Assembly: GCA_019843655.1 (NCBI GenBank)
Contig: JACDQD010000005.1
Span: 1,887,575 to 1,951,574 of the forward strand
Length of the DNA stretch: 64,000 nt
Direction: 5' to 3'
Origin: Lethocerus indicus
Taxonomy: Eukaryota; Arthropoda; Insecta; Hemiptera; Belostomatidae
Shown: piece after piece, positions 1-13,200 of the stretch
Layout: the number at the start of each line of letters is the position of its first letter
How positions within the stretch are numbered: position 1 is the first letter of the stretch
The notes under the pieces: model-generated
The model's input: only the letters and a program-made list of their open reading frames with translations
The model's database searches: none
What the model was told of the DNA's origin: nothing
Position numbers and translations under genes: made by a program

Positions 1-199
1 CTCTACTATGTTAACTATGTTAAACTGTGCCGAACTATGTAAATATACGGGGTGGGACAACTTAATTAATTAAATACTTTACGAGTAGTTTTCTCCAAGC
101 ATCCCTTGACACTTAATGTCCAGAAAATGACAGAAAATATACAGATATGTGTTCATAACTTAATTATAGTCCTGAATATTCCCGATGCGGTTCCTTAAA

Positions 200-760
200 T
201 GTGCATATCCTATTTTTCGAGTGGAGTTGAATAGCTCCAAGAGTGTCAAAGTTGTCATCCCGGTTTCCTTAGCAATATACCGATCACCAGCTGTATTGAC
301 ACAGCAGGCTTTCTACTTTGACATCTGTATAGACAAACGACTCACGCGGAATCGCCAAACCCGTCTGAAAGTAGTGGATTTAAACCCAAAATTGGGACTG
401 TCGAGAGCTCTACTGAAAAGGACTTCTATAACTTACTATAGCCAACAAATTGACAATATACAAAGCTGTATTGAAACCGACGCGGACATACGGTATCGAA
501 CAATGGGGATCAACCGAGACAACCAACGCTGCTCGCGTCCACAAATTCCAATCGAAATTTTTTCGAATCCCCGGGTATGTTTCCAATCGCAGTCTTCACC
601 ACGACCTCAACATACCTACATTTACATTCGACCCCTTCATAAAATCCAGGCTGCCCTAATTTGATTTCCGTCTTTTTGCTCTTCCCAATCCTCTCGTCGT
701 TACCCACCAATTATCCCCCCGCCCGGGCGGCTTAAACGCCACCGGCCCAGAGGTCTTCTC
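200..760 (+). pseudogene. Jockey-clade LINE reverse transcriptase fragment (decayed)
   Basis: This is the C-terminal end of a non-LTR retrotransposon ORF2, after the RT catalytic core, followed by the start of the 3' UTR. Visible landmarks are ELNSSKSVKV, then TQQAFYFDICIDKRLT, LLKRTS, and in another frame YKAVLKPTRTYGIEQWG and YVSNRSLHHDLNIPT. The same order occurs in the copies at 10.0 and 45.6 kb. The reading frame shifts between about 435 and 455, so the copy is broken. After about 720 it matches the 3' UTR segment GGCTTAAACGCCACCGGCC of the other copies. It is the most diverged of the larger copies. The catalytic RT motifs and endonuclease are absent, so it cannot move by itself. Clade assignment rests on the known Jockey/Doc-type thumb region. 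Confidence 0.8.
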
Positions 761-962
761 CGTCCAGAATAACAAGTTAGGAAAATATCACCAGTGTGTG
801 ATTTCTTCATCCTGTGAACCATATCAGGAAATACAATAAATCAATTGCACCTATAGCATATAAGATTCTTGATTGTCTAATAATAAATAGGTAAATGTAA
901 AGAAAAATTATTTCTCGTTGAGAAGATGAACTCATATATCATATTTTGAAATTTTATATATA

Positions 963-1171
963 TTGGGTCGGCAACTAAGTCATTGCGGGTTTCGTCGCTA
1001 GATGGAGATGGCGTTATTTATATTTTTACATATGTTTACATCTTCAAACCTACAGAGTATTCTGAAATGTTTATTATGTGCCAACTATTCGTCGTGCGTA
1101 CCAAAAAATGCACGACATAAGGGTGCATACACCCAACGATTAGAAGAATCCGCAATTACGTAGTTGCCAAC

Positions 1172-1175
<4 letters not shown>
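963..1175. mobile_element. mariner-derived MITE (irritans type), 213 bp
   Basis: The left terminal repeat begins TTGGGTCGGCAACTAAGTCA. The right end, reverse complemented, begins TTGGGTTGGCAACTACGTAA, and about 26 of 30 bases match. TA dinucleotides lie immediately outside both ends (961-962 and 1176-1177), as expected for the Tc1/mariner TA target duplication. The terminal sequence is the one known from irritans-subfamily mariners of insects. The interior of about 150 bp has no transposase frame, so this is an internally deleted copy. The right TA runs straight into an (AT)n tract. Confidence 0.88.

Positions 1176-1226
<51 letters not shown>
1176..1226. repeat. (AT)n microsatellite
   Basis: About 25 uninterrupted AT units start at the right TA duplication of the mariner MITE. 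Open frames through it encode only YIYIYI and are not genes. Confidence 0.95.
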
Positions 1227-1230
<4 letters not shown>

Positions 1231-1648
1231 CGACGTGTTTTCACGTACGATATAAGAAAGTCTAATGACGGATGACGAGTGTTTGGTGGATCGTATCGAA
1301 TGGAATTAGATGTGGTACTATGGCGGGTGGATGTGATGATGCGGTACGTGATGGAGACTGGTGGTGCGGTTTGGGCCACACTGAATTACTGCTAACTGTG
1401 CCGTCTACCTCCACCTCCGGCGGAGTGGTATGACGATACCCCGGAATACCCGAACACCCGGACATTTGCCGCACGCTTACGTTACGGCCCGTACCTATTC
1501 GCCGGGTAGTTGGGAAGTGCGAGACGCGATTTGAACAGCATCTTTAATTGGACTGAGATAAAACGTTCTCGGGTTCTCCGGTACTAACCGCGCGCCATTT
1601 GTAAATATCGACCGCTTTTTATCTCTGGAAGAAAATGTTTAGCAACTA

Positions 1649-2057
1649 GGATGATTTGTTTTGTTTTTTTAACTTCATTTATTGTACAATCAACTATATA
1701 TGATTAGTTTCACTTGTTTCACTCGATAAAGACGCCATCCAGTGATGGTACTTTGACCTGTATCCGGCCTACAGAAAGTCTCTAGGCCGGTGGCGTTTAA
1801 GCCGACGCGGGGGATAATGGATGGGTAAAAGAGGAAATGGACTGAACGAGTGGATTTGGATGTGGAGAGAGGCGGGAATGGAATTTATGGAAACGTGATT
1901 TTGCGACTTCGTCGACTGTCGGTATGTTGAGGTCGTTATGGATTGTTCGGTTAGAAACATACCGGGGAGCATTAAGAATGGTCCGAAGGACTTTTGACTG
2001 GAATGTTTGGATGCCAACGATGTCGGATTTCTTGGCGGAACCCCAAGGGATGATTTG
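1649..2057 (-). mobile_element. 5'-truncated Jockey-like LINE with 10-bp TSD
   Basis: The insert proper is 1659-2047. On the minus strand it reads from the RT thumb region (KSDIVGIQTFQSKVLRTILN, then YVSNRTIHNDLNIPTVDEVA) into a 3' UTR ending in an A-rich tail. Perfect 10-bp duplications GGATGATTTG flank it at 1649-1658 and 2048-2057, the hallmark of target-primed reverse transcription. The 5' end is cut inside the coding region. Its 3' UTR, with the segment CGCCATCCAGTGATGGTACT on the plus strand, matches the 45-kb copy better than the 9.6- and 33-kb copies, so two subfamilies are present. Confidence 0.9.
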
Positions 2058-2862
2058 AGGCGTCATTTTTTCCCTTAGCGTAGGCTCCGCGAGGTGTCTT
2101 TTATTTCGCCATTTTTCACTACCCCAGACGCGTTCAATTGGATTGGCAACTAATAATTACGAATTTTTCCCGTCCGCTTTATCATTGTACCCAAGATTTC
2201 CATATTTGGAGATTAGTTCTCTGGGATTGGCTGTTCTCAACTGTACCGCTGTCAGCTTCCCGCCATCGTCAGTAGAACACCGCCATCGTACATTGTACGA
2301 CGAGGACAATAGTTTCTATCGTCACGGCGTAATTCGGCGACGGTAAAATATACGACAGAAACGTGTTTCATTCGGCTATTTCCCCTGTACTCGACGGCCC
2401 GGATTTTCGACTGAAACTCAACGCGCTCGGGTATTTCCCCCCCCCCCCTTTTTCGATTGGGCCAAATAATGTTTAATTCAGGAGGAAGTGCGGGCAGGAA
2501 GGTGGATGGAGGGAGGGCGATTGGTGTGTATTGTCGGGTAACTAACTAGTGGTCGCCCGGCTCTCTCATCTCGACACGACCTCCAGGTCTCCGACATCGC
2601 CAGATTCACTCCTTTAATCAATTCTCCCCCTTCCCACCCCGGTACAAATAATTTCCAGTTTCCACGAAATTGGGACGCGGAGACGAGTCTATAATTGAAT
2701 TTGGGACACGTGCTTCCGCTATAAGGATATTTAAAAACTGTACCCATTTCACTATGTGTGATTTTACTGTCGTCGATTCCGGTCGACATTGTTATAACGA
2801 TCTGCAGCCGTAATCTGGGCATCGTTTCAAATGCCCATTGTAGTTTCATAGAAATATCGGTA

Positions 2863-3290
2863 CTATCTAAATAGTAGCTGATGAAATTCACTCCAACCGC
2901 ATGCGGTCCCATAGAAATATAGCAACTGATTTGAGTAGGTGTCGCTTAAATAAATTTTGCGTCACGGTGACAGATGAAAGTCACACTGAAAATCGCTTTA
3001 GTCCCATAGCGAGACACATTAGGTAGATAAGGATTAAATAAATTTCCCTTTGTATCATGACAACCGATGAAATTCACTCCGACAACCGTTTGGAGTCCCG
3101 TAGAAACATAGCGGCAACTCAACTGAGTAGGTTTCGCTAAATACGAAAATTCGATAAATTTTGTATCATAGTAACCCATGTAAGTCACACTAAAAACAGC
3201 TTGCGGTCTCATAGCGACTCACTAAAGTAGGTGAGGGCTAAATAAATTTCCCTTTGTTTCATGGTAAGCGATGAAAATTATTCTAAATCT
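2863..3290 (-). repeat. Diverged alternating tandem repeat with 93/111-bp spacing
   Basis: Five units are anchored on the plus-strand motif GATGAAA or its variants at about 2880, 2973, 3066, 3177 and 3270. Spacings are 93, 93, 111 and 93 bp, all multiples of three. Two unit types alternate: one with GATGAAATTCACTCC, the other with GATGAAAGTCACACT or similar. On the minus strand, 2946-3212 is open and repeats the peptides FSVTYMGYYDTKFI, VGVNFIGCHDTK and FSVTFICHRDAKFI, with the D-T/A-K motif at residues 16, 53 and 84. The next unit (VGVNFISYY) lies in the same frame after one stop at about 2943. I do not recognise the family. It is either a satellite-like array or the relic of a repetitive coding sequence. 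Confidence 0.7.
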
Positions 3291-4670
3291 GTTTCTTGTT
3301 ACAGTAAATCTATTTTAAATATTAACCAGCCCTAAAATAAATTCAACGTGGTATACCATTAGTATTGTCTACAACATAATTCTACTCCTCTTCCTTCGAT
3401 TATATGCATATTAATATAATATTTTGGGGCAATTCTGTCCGCCCAATACACAAGAGTCCAATACACGCAACCTTTTCAGAGAGTGAGGAATTGAAGGCGT
3501 GTAGAATTTTTATCCACGCCGGAAATGGTTGTTGGACATCCCCACCTCCGAGTAGCGAAATATCTGCAGTTTAATATAATGTCCCCCTCACCCTCGTCCT
3601 TTTTCCTTTGTCAGAGAACGGCCGAAATAATCTGGAGTTTCCCCATTCCCCGGATACGAGGGACACTGTTTCTAAAAGTTGGGACTGCTTTCCCATTATT
3701 CCCGGATTTCACATCGTCCTGAACGTCTCGCGTTCTTATCGGTTGGTGTCGATAAATTTTGTATTTCATACATATTTTTCTTCAATCCACTGTAATGCAA
3801 AAGAATAGTGAATCTGGAATTATTGGATTCGGATGGACGAATCCAGTATTTCGAAGAAGTCTGGATTGAAACATACCTGTGCGGTTCGTGGTATACATAT
3901 AAATATTGCATATACTTATGGCGATGGACGATGAAGCGAATATAGTTGCGCATTTTCCGACATTGAACACGGAGCATCGGCCCCAGCCGCCCGTCCAGGA
4001 GAGGATGCCAAAGGGCATACAAAGTAGGGATTAAACGTTGAGCTTCGGATACTGGGGATATTGAAGCTCTTTCCGCGGCACTGCATTTCGTATATTCGGT
4101 TCCGTGAGCTAATTTATATTAAAATTACATTTCGACTTAACTAATATTTCGTATATCTATTGTGGAAATAGTCCGTTGCTTGTATTTGAATGAATTAAAC
4201 GTTTCCAATCTTATTTATTGAAATAAGGTTTTAAAATTATGGTGAATACAAAAAAGCTATAAGTGACTGGTTTTTATCGAACCATTATGAATATTAACAT
4301 TTTCAATATATTGTATATATGTATTTAAATTGGATTTAGTATATGGAATTTACGCCTCCGGTGTTTAAGCGGCTTTAGCGAGTTTTCAATAGTTGAGTGT
4401 ATAAATGTTTTCGTATACAGTACTTGAAATTGTTGTTGCTATAGGCTGTTGTCATCGCTTCGTGAACAATGCTTCATTAACTGTGTCATTGTCATTCCAA
4501 TTTCCCCTTTTACGCCTTTCGCCTTCGTTTTGTGGCAACCGTTGTGTTAAAAGAAATTTCGCATGTTAATAAATTCGTTATCACTCTTCGCCATGAATCA
4601 AGCCGGTTGTGGTTCGGGTTCTGTGTCTCATATTCTATAGCGGTTCGGTTCCGTATGATGAATGGCCTGA

Positions 4671-4673
<3 letters not shown>
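3291..4673. other. No gene seen
   Basis: AT-rich unique-looking sequence. The open frames (up to about 108 codons) overlap on both strands without recognisable domains or codon signal. Confidence 0.6.

Positions 4674-4674
<1 letters not shown>

Positions 4675-4704
<30 letters not shown>
4675..4704. repeat. (GT)n microsatellite
   Basis: Fifteen GT units lie in a locally GC-rich stretch (about 4670-4980). The neighbouring frames of 87-127 codons read through it as VCVCV or THTHT and are treated as chance. Confidence 0.95.
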
Positions 4705-4705
<1 letters not shown>

Positions 4706-7700
4706 ATTGTGCACGCGCTGGGGAGCGTGTGCGCGCGCCCACTCCCACCGGCGGTCCCACTGTTCCCGCGGGAACTCCCACGAGCCCAACTCTAACTGCT
4801 GCGGGCGCTTTTTTTCGTCCCAACTCTCATCAAACTTTAGAACGAGTTCTTTTTTTTGTTGTCCGCCCGCCCTTGTTTTCTGCCTTAACCCGAGCGGACT
4901 ACAATCCCGACCAACTAGTTCGATATATAGTGTCCGCCTGCATATCATTAAACGGCGCGCGCTTAGGGAGTTTCAGTTTTGGATTAAATTAAAACAAAGT
5001 GGGGACGCGATTTAAAATTTTCGATTGTCGGAAAATTATTCGGTAACCGGAACCCGTCAAGTTCGTTAATATTAAAGTTCAAGTTGAAATGACTGAACTT
5101 TAGTTAAATGAAGACCCTTTTATTGTATCTAGTGACAGTCAGTGAAAATCACTCACTCTAGAAGAGAAAAAATAATTCAAAGGCCAATTTTTGTAGCAAG
5201 GGGTTTCTGTTGTGTTTAGTTTCTGACCGCTTAATCTTTTTCAGCACACTCCGGGGGTAAGCCCTTATATTTGCCTATTTTCTATGTCATGTATCTGCTT
5301 ATGAGTAACTGCTTAGTCTAAATGTCTAGGAAGCCAAAGATCATGTACTCGCTAGAACATGGACTCTGGCCACGTGGAAGCTGCTTTATTTCATTTTTTC
5401 ATCATGCAGAGGTGGGAGGGGAAGCCTTTCATCGGAAGGCCGAGGCCTTCAGGAAAAACCCTAGCGGCATCTGCCAATCCTCGGCTTTATATTCCGGCTC
5501 ATCCACTCGGTCAAAACAGAATCACTCAAATCTGCTCGCACTTGCCGATTTACATCTGTTCCAACTCGAAAACCAGAAAGCAACGTACAAATGCGCAAGA
5601 GAAGAGAAGTCAATAACTAGTGCAATCGGAAACGCGTTTTTTGGTTAGTCTGTGGCCTAACCGACCGCACAGGCGAGTCGAATCATCGGGTCGTCTATGC
5701 AGTGTTGTGGCTCGGCTATTGTGACGGCGACGCCTTTCAGTTTTTTTCTCCTACCCCGGGAACCATTCTTTGCCAGACGGCCTGACGCTCAAATGTGGGC
5801 AACTTGGTCGGGATATTCTGGCCCGTTTATCGTAATTTCAGCCCTTCTTAGCACAGTGTTGTACGGCGCTAATAATCCGGAGGGGGGCGAGGTTAATCTG
5901 TATTTGATCGGACAGAGCCAATCAGTCTATTACACTGGCGCGTCGGTTTCCAATTTGAAAACAATTCACCAGAATAACGTGAATATATCTCTATATTCCA
6001 ATATATCTCTGAAAATGAGGAATCCAGTTTATGAAATACGTAGAGTTCCATTGATCACACGTATTATCGCTAGCTGTCAATATTGTAGCCTCAAATACAT
6101 TCTTATTATTACAATAATAATAATAATACTATATATAATACTATAATATTATAATATAATACAATCAGCAAGTATTATGATTTGACTTACCGGTGCCTCT
6201 GTTGCTCAGGCGTTGAGCGTCTTTGTATCCACCCGGATGCTATGGGTGTTAACCATAATTAGGGATATGAGAAATAAGCGCATATCCATATAGGAAATTG
6301 AGCTGTAAAAAATGAATAGGACAATCAAATTTTATATGTAATGACCATTTAATTCTCTATATGATGTATTCGAGATCGCCGTGTTTCGGCGTGCTTATTT
6401 AGTTTTCTTGATAACAGAAGCGATTGAGAATAAAATTTATATATTTAATTAATTCGGGTAGTCTCATTAAATATTTCTTTTACTATTTGTTTTGGTTAAT
6501 GTCAGATGTGTAAATAATATACGTACGATTCTATAAACGTTTTCGCGCTATATCGCTTTTTCCGACCGCGGAAATACGGCCAATATTCAATCGGCAATAT
6601 GTTCCCTTTCGGGGAACGTTGAATTAGCGAATAAATTTTAGAAAACTGATATTTATCATCGTAGATTGGTAAATATTGGTTGGGAATGGAGGCCAGTGGG
6701 GATGGGAAACAGAGGGGATTCGGCTATACATTGGCACCGCACACAGTCACACATGCTTACATACGCGGTGGCGCGGACTCTACAAGTAGCCGCCATTCAT
6801 CATATGGAAACGAATCCCGAACGCACACGCACACACTCACGCATTCGTATACATACGTAAACGCCCGCACTCACCGGAGTATGTTACATATGACGCATGG
6901 CGGCAGCATGTTCCCCCCCCGGGGATCTCTCTATACGTGCATATACGGTGAGGTGAATGTATTTACGTATCGACGGTCCGTGTATGTACATAACCGGGAC
7001 TCCCTCCGCGCCCGTTTTGAAATTCAGATTGTGATGAGAGCCCCCGCGACCCAAGTTGCGTTAAATGTTAACGGCGCCGATATTTTCTCGTACGATGAAC
7101 GCTGTTTAAAAATTCGGAATATTTCAAAAATTCCTCCCCCCCCAACCCGGTTGAATAATTTGCGAAACGCCATGGTACGTTACAATACAAATGTTCTTTT
7201 TTTATTAGTCGATATAACCTGTTTTTCATAACACATACGGAGATTGTAATGAGTAAAAATAATGTATGTGAAAAATAAACTAGCAGAAATGTTTATACCG
7301 AACTGTACAATTCGGCTATATAATATATATGTAATAGGTATGTATTAAGAATGTATTCCGTTATTAAGCCCAACTTGTTGAACGCGCTGTAATTTTAGTT
7401 TAGCCTTGTAGCAGGTTTGTTTCCGTTTTTTTTGCTGGCAAAATTAAAAGTTCCCGGAAACCCAGATCAACTTACTTTCCTCGTGAATTTTCCGGGACTC
7501 TCGAATTTTTCGGAAACTCCTTTGTTTAATCTCGAACGAGGCGGCTTGCCGAACTTCCCTCGGCAACTTTTATTTTTTTTTTCGTTCAGGAATGTGTGCC
7601 CTCCTCCTCCCCCTCGCAACCCCTTCGTTGTTTTAAACCTGCAGTGCTGTATCAAATATTGAAAATAGGCCGGAGTTGGCGGTCAATTTTACCCGAGAAA

Positions 7701-9620
7701 ATTGCAGCCCTCAGCACCTTGGCTTTGTATCGCCATAAAGGCTAGAACATTTACAAAGGGAGTATTATAATGCGGAACTCAAATTAAAATTCGACACCCT
7801 CCACTTCTGTTATATGAATATTTTGTAAATTATGCATCTTGGAGGAAAGTTTTTCTTACCCATGCGATTGGAACTATGTAGCGATAAACTAATATAGTTT
7901 ATTTATTATTTCTACGTACGTTGTTGATGCTAATTTTTTTCGACAACTGGTACAAAAACGTCTACCAACTTTACTTTATCAACAAACTTACGAAATACAG
8001 TATATTATTTCGAGTTGCTTTCCGGTCTTGCGTATTGTGGTATTGGGTGAGCGTTATGCGGCCTCTGGTATGTGTCCGACCTTGACTGGGCCCGGGCTCT
8101 GTTTACTGGCAACAGTTTATTTTCTTGTACGTCTCTCGCTCGGTCGAACCCTCTAATAAAACCGGTTTGCGAAACGGCCCACCGGCATCAATAAGCCTCA
8201 ACAAATCTTAAACATACATGCGTCTATACAATTCATATTTCACATACAGAAAATCAATACTGTATTGATACGGATTGGAATTAATTTGTTATGGAAAAAT
8301 GGAAATAAAATATATTCCCAGATAGACAGGTCAAAATTTACACTTAGAAGGTGATTTATTATCCATCATCTATTCTAATTTTAATGAGGACGGCTGCGTG
8401 AATGTCTCTGTCAATCAGTCAATTAATAATTATTGTTTATTATATGTTCAGTCTTTATTATTACTAATTTGATTAGGAATTCATTCTCCCCTCCAATATA
8501 TGAATTACAGAAATAATTTCTTCAATTACTATAGTTCTAACAGTATTGTTAGTGCTAAAATTAATATTAAAAACGTGGTAGAGGGTATCCGTACCTGAAT
8601 ATAGTAAGTGAGTTATCGTCTCTACGTGGACTATGCCCCAGGAAATTTTCGAGATTCGCGCAATCTCGTACCCCATATATTTATTGTAACGTATCTCACA
8701 TTAACTAAGTTCAGATTCGGATGCTAACACCGGTCATAAAACGTTTCCCCAATTCATGTGACGGCGTTTGAACACGTCACGTGCTAGTCCGAGAGACCCT
8801 CGCATAAAAACGTTCCCGACTGACCGCCAAATTCCATGCCCCTATTGATGTACTGATGCCAAATTGATTTTCTGGAGAATTTAAAATGCCCCTACATACA
8901 ACCGCATTACATTATTATTGATGTGAGTCTGTCGGGGTTGGGAAGAGGCGGCTACAAAAATGTTTGAACAATGAAGGCGGCGGGCAATTCGAGAACTGAC
9001 GAAGTGCACAATTACAAGTAGAACACCTACATTTTTCCCACCCTGATAATTATCTAATTTATAATTGGATATTTTATGAAAGCAAACACAAAAGCGGTGA
9101 AACGCCGGGCTTTGATCGGTAGTTCGTTTGAAATTTCGGCAAGGCTAAACTCGCTGACGCATTCACCAGCCAGATTAAACTGACAGAATCACAAGCAGAA
9201 AATCCCCTTATTTAATTATAATCAGTAAACGTAAATTTCTGTATTCAATGCGTTGAATAATTCAGTCAATACGTACAATTCTGTGCGGTTCCTTATGCGG
9301 TTCTGATAGATTTCTTAAATTCTAATAAGGCCAGGAGAAGTTGAAATTGATTGGCGTATTAAATTTATAACTATTGATTTAATTATTCGTTGAGTACTCT
9401 CTTGACACTGTTACTTTGAGAGCCAGCACAATATTTAAATTTATATAATAGAATAATTTGTTTCGTTACTTTTATTTAGTATACTGAGTTTAAGATTTCG
9501 ACATCAAATTCATAATTCTTTAGGCTTTTTAGTGCTCATCGATTCCATCATATGACCAAGAATCAGTAGATTCGTTAGTTGTACTATTATCTACAATTAT
9601 TTACATTCATCGTGAAAGAG
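4705..9620. other. No gene seen; low-complexity patches
   Basis: The region holds an AT-rich TAATA patch at about 6100-6165, a CA-rich patch at about 6813-6850 and several short C runs. The longest frames are 6680-7231 (183 codons) and 5697-6146 (149 codons). Both pass through simple repeats, show no domain, signal peptide or family resemblance, and I do not call them genes. Confidence 0.6.
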
Positions 9621-10242
9621 TCCGTAATTCATTTTTTTTAACCTTTTATTCTTTTTTGTACAATCAACTACATATAGTTATTGTTTTGTTAATGTTTTGT
9701 TTTTTCCACGTGAATGTCTCGATAAAAGAGACCACCCAATGATGGCACTTTTGTCACATGAGCAGCTTTTGTCACAAGAACAATTATGGTCTAAGGGCTA
9801 AGAAGATTTTAGGCCAGCGACGTTTAAGCCTACGCGGGGGGGGGGGATAATGGATGGGTAAGAGAGGAAAGGGACTGAACGAGTGGGTTAGGATGAGGAG
9901 AAAGGCGGGAGTGGAACCTACAGGAACCGATATTTAGCGACTTCGTCGACTGTCGGTATGTTGGGGTCATGGTGGATTGTGGGGTTAGAAACATACCGGG
10001 GAGCATTAAGGATGGTAAGAAGGACTTTTGACTGGAATCTCTGGATGCGGACGATGTTGGATTTTTGGCGGAACCCCATAGCTCTATTCCGTAAATCCAT
10101 GTCGGATTTAATATGCATTTGTATATTGTCAGTTTGTTGTCTATTGTAAGTTTTGATGTCCTTTTCAAAAGAGGTCTTAGGGGTCCAAATTTACTGTTTA
10201 GGTCTATTCTCTTCAGTCGGGTATGGGGTACGTAGTTCATAA
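9621..10242 (-). mobile_element. 5'-truncated Jockey-like LINE, imperfect TSD
   Basis: The minus strand reads HTRLKRIDLNSKFGPLRPLL, LTIYKCILNPTWIYGIELWG and, after a frameshift near 10090, QRFQSKVLLTILNAPRYVSN. This is the end of a Jockey-type ORF2 followed by its 3' UTR and an A-rich tail. The flanks carry CGTAATTCAT (9623-9632) and CGTAGTTCAT (10231-10240), 9 of 10 identical and probably an aged TSD. The 3' UTR block GGTCTAAGGGCTAAGAAGAT (plus strand) is shared only with the 33-kb copy. Confidence 0.85.
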
Positions 10243-13200
10243 ATTCATAAATAAATGGCATAAAATTATGCATATAAATCTCTTCTGATTGATGAATGAA
10301 TATTATCCTCATCCGCGTATGTACCATCTCGTCTCGGTTCCCTGGCCCGAAACCTATTACGGCTCTCCAACCGTCATTAGTAGTGTCTGTGCGTGTGTGT
10401 GTGTGATGTGTGTGTGCGTGCGTTAGTGTGCGCGTAGTTCTGGTAGAGCTGTTTGACGTGGACCTCGCCGGCGGTTAATCACCCTGTTTCCCCCCCCCCT
10501 CCTCGTTTGCCATTATATATATATAGCTGGCCTGCAAACGCATCAAAGAAACACAGTGAGTCTGTGCCTGACAGTAATAATCCGAAAGCTCGCGTTTCAG
10601 CTTCCCAATTAACTCTTGTAAAGTTGGAGGAGCTCGTCGAAAATATCGCCCTAAAAAGAAGGTGGACTTTTTAGGGATACCCGATGTACGGGGCCCTGAA
10701 CGGTCTCTGTAGACGATTTAAACGTCCGCCCGACTACCCATTCAACGTCGGCGGTCTATGTAATTTACCCGGACATAACTGTATGCTGACTACATAGTTC
10801 TATATTAGAATATGGTACGATAGATTGAGATTGCGACTCTCGTTTGACGTCAACGAAAGTTATCTCTGAAGCAGTTCGAAATGCAACCAACGAGGGGAAA
10901 TTGAAAGTACTGTCGCGGATGAAAGTAGGGAGTAGCGAGTGCTATAAAAGAGAAAGGCGAGAGATGTATTTTATTTGAAAGGGGTAAAGATGTAGAGGGC
11001 GCGGTGCAGATGAAATGGCTATAATATATAGGTAATTTATTATCGGCTTATCAGTTCCTATAGTACTTGCCCTATAGGACTTTCATTTTCTCGTTTCTAC
11101 TTACTCACGAATTATATATCTCTTATCTTTAGCAGACAAGGACGCCGGCATAAAGCATCGCATTAAGAGTTTTACTCGTTTGTTCTGCTCCCCGACCGAA
11201 GCCGTTGTTCAGGCTAAAAAATTAAAACCGGGCAGGGGAATTGCGCCTTAAATTTAAAGGAAAAATAATGATTTCTGAAAACGGTTTACGTGTCAATAGA
11301 AGCGAAAATATTTTCTATGTTTATGTTTACATGAACTCGTACATACAGAACGTAGTGATGAGGCTGAATGCTCATCAGGTCAGGAAGTGTTCATCGTGAA
11401 TATTCTCGGAAGAAATTATATTTATGTAATTTAAAAAATTTTATGCTGATGACGGGTACAACATTTTAATATTTCCCCGACCTAATAGGGGCCGTTCTCC
11501 CTATTATTTTCCTAGAATCCGAACGAAACATTTTTTTTTGCTCGTTGCGACGCTTCTCATTTTTTTGTCCTCTATCCAGTCGGGCCGCAACTTTGCCAAC
11601 GGACGCTTTCAATGGCGGTGATGGGAGCTAGCGAAAAAATAATGAAGTTTGGTCGCTGTCCGGCCTTTTTTGTCGGCTTCCTCTTGCGCGAAATTCATTC
11701 CGTATTCTTTTTGGCCGGTAAACAACGCGGTCGGGGGGAGGCGAGGTGGGCGCCACCCCCGGCTCCAGGTGTAAGGCAAAGTCGGCCGAGTTAATTGGGT
11801 TTTGAAAATTTAAAATCCAATTTCGATTAGCCGACAGTCGGACCCGCTCGTGGCTACCGAATCTGGCCGAAGCGGTTAAACGGCCGACACTATAACAGCC
11901 GGGTAGTGTTGATTCCGATACGTTCCCATTCCGGGGAACTTCCAAGGAATCCAAGGGATTAATCCCGACCGCGTGGGAACATAACATACGGGAGCGGTGT
12001 AATATCCGCCAATCTAAATGCATCCCTCCCCACCCCCCCCCCTTTGTATCTAATCAGATTGTTCGAGCTCGTGTTACATGTGCGAGGAACGCGCCTCGTA
12101 TGAGCAGCTCCCGCTAACCTGACATACCCCAATCGCTTTTCCCGCTGGGGTAGAGAGACACGTGTGTGCGGATTTATTTTCATATTTAATTACATATAAT
12201 GATCTAAAGAATCGTCCCTTATTTAACTGTTATATGTACTATTATTTGGCGCCATTTGGTGCTGGTCTAGTGTATAGCAATGCAATACTAGTCTATAATA
12301 AGACTAAGACATTCTCAACCGTCATATGCGTTGTCTCCTTATCTCTTTATCACTACTGTCGGTGAAGTTAATAAAGGTTTCGAAGAAGGGTTTAATCACT
12401 TAATAACACAGAAACATGTCGTCCAAGACTCGACTATCTCCTCCATTATTTCGTTATACTTTTATACGTTATAATACAACAAGGAGAGGGAAATGGCTAA
12501 ACCGTTAATACCTTGTTTGATTGGTCGCCGACATGTCACCGATATTGACATAAAAAAAATGTGAGAACGTATCCTATGCTCTACCCGAATAGAGTGCCTT
12601 TTGTCCTTGGCGGCACTGATGTTAACTTATATATTTGTTGATGTTATATACTTTGGCGGCTGTCTCTGTATGCATGTATATGTTGCGGTTGAGAGCGATG
12701 CTTATGGTGGAAGGACACCGAGCTGTATGGCCTTGTGCGGTGAGTGGGTCATATTGCGCGGTGAGAGTGTATGGAGGTGATCGCGAGCGTGTGCGTGGGA
12801 GAGGTAAAGGGATAGAGGGAAGAGTATTAGAGGGGGAGAGAGAGGGAGAATGAGGGAGGGAGGGAGGGATGGCGTAAAGGGAGGAGGAGTGATGTGGCGG
12901 GTAAAAATGTGGGCTCGGAGTGCCGGCAGATACCGAGTGGCTTCTACCGGTTGAGTAAAGGGATGGAGAACCCGAGGAGTAAGTAATGCAGCGAGGCCCC
13001 CTCAGGATTTATGTGCAAGAGCAATGGGGATTTTTTTATATATGAATAATCCTAGCATAATAATCCTCCCGAATGATGAAACCTAGTTTACAGTTATATG
13101 ATATTATGTCTGGAAAAAGCCAAATGTAGGATTAGTGTGATTATAGGAAGGCCTGTAATAGATCATCACCCCCTAAACATGCGCCTCATTACCGAGGAAA

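Noticed and set aside
4920..4990. TATA-like CGATATATAG followed by initiator-like TCAGTTT in a GC-rich stretch
   Set aside because: The spacing is about 50 bp rather than about 30, and no gene follows.
6680..7231. 183-codon open frame, the longest in the window
   Set aside because: It crosses CA repeats and C runs, has no recognisable domain and no supporting splice or promoter context.
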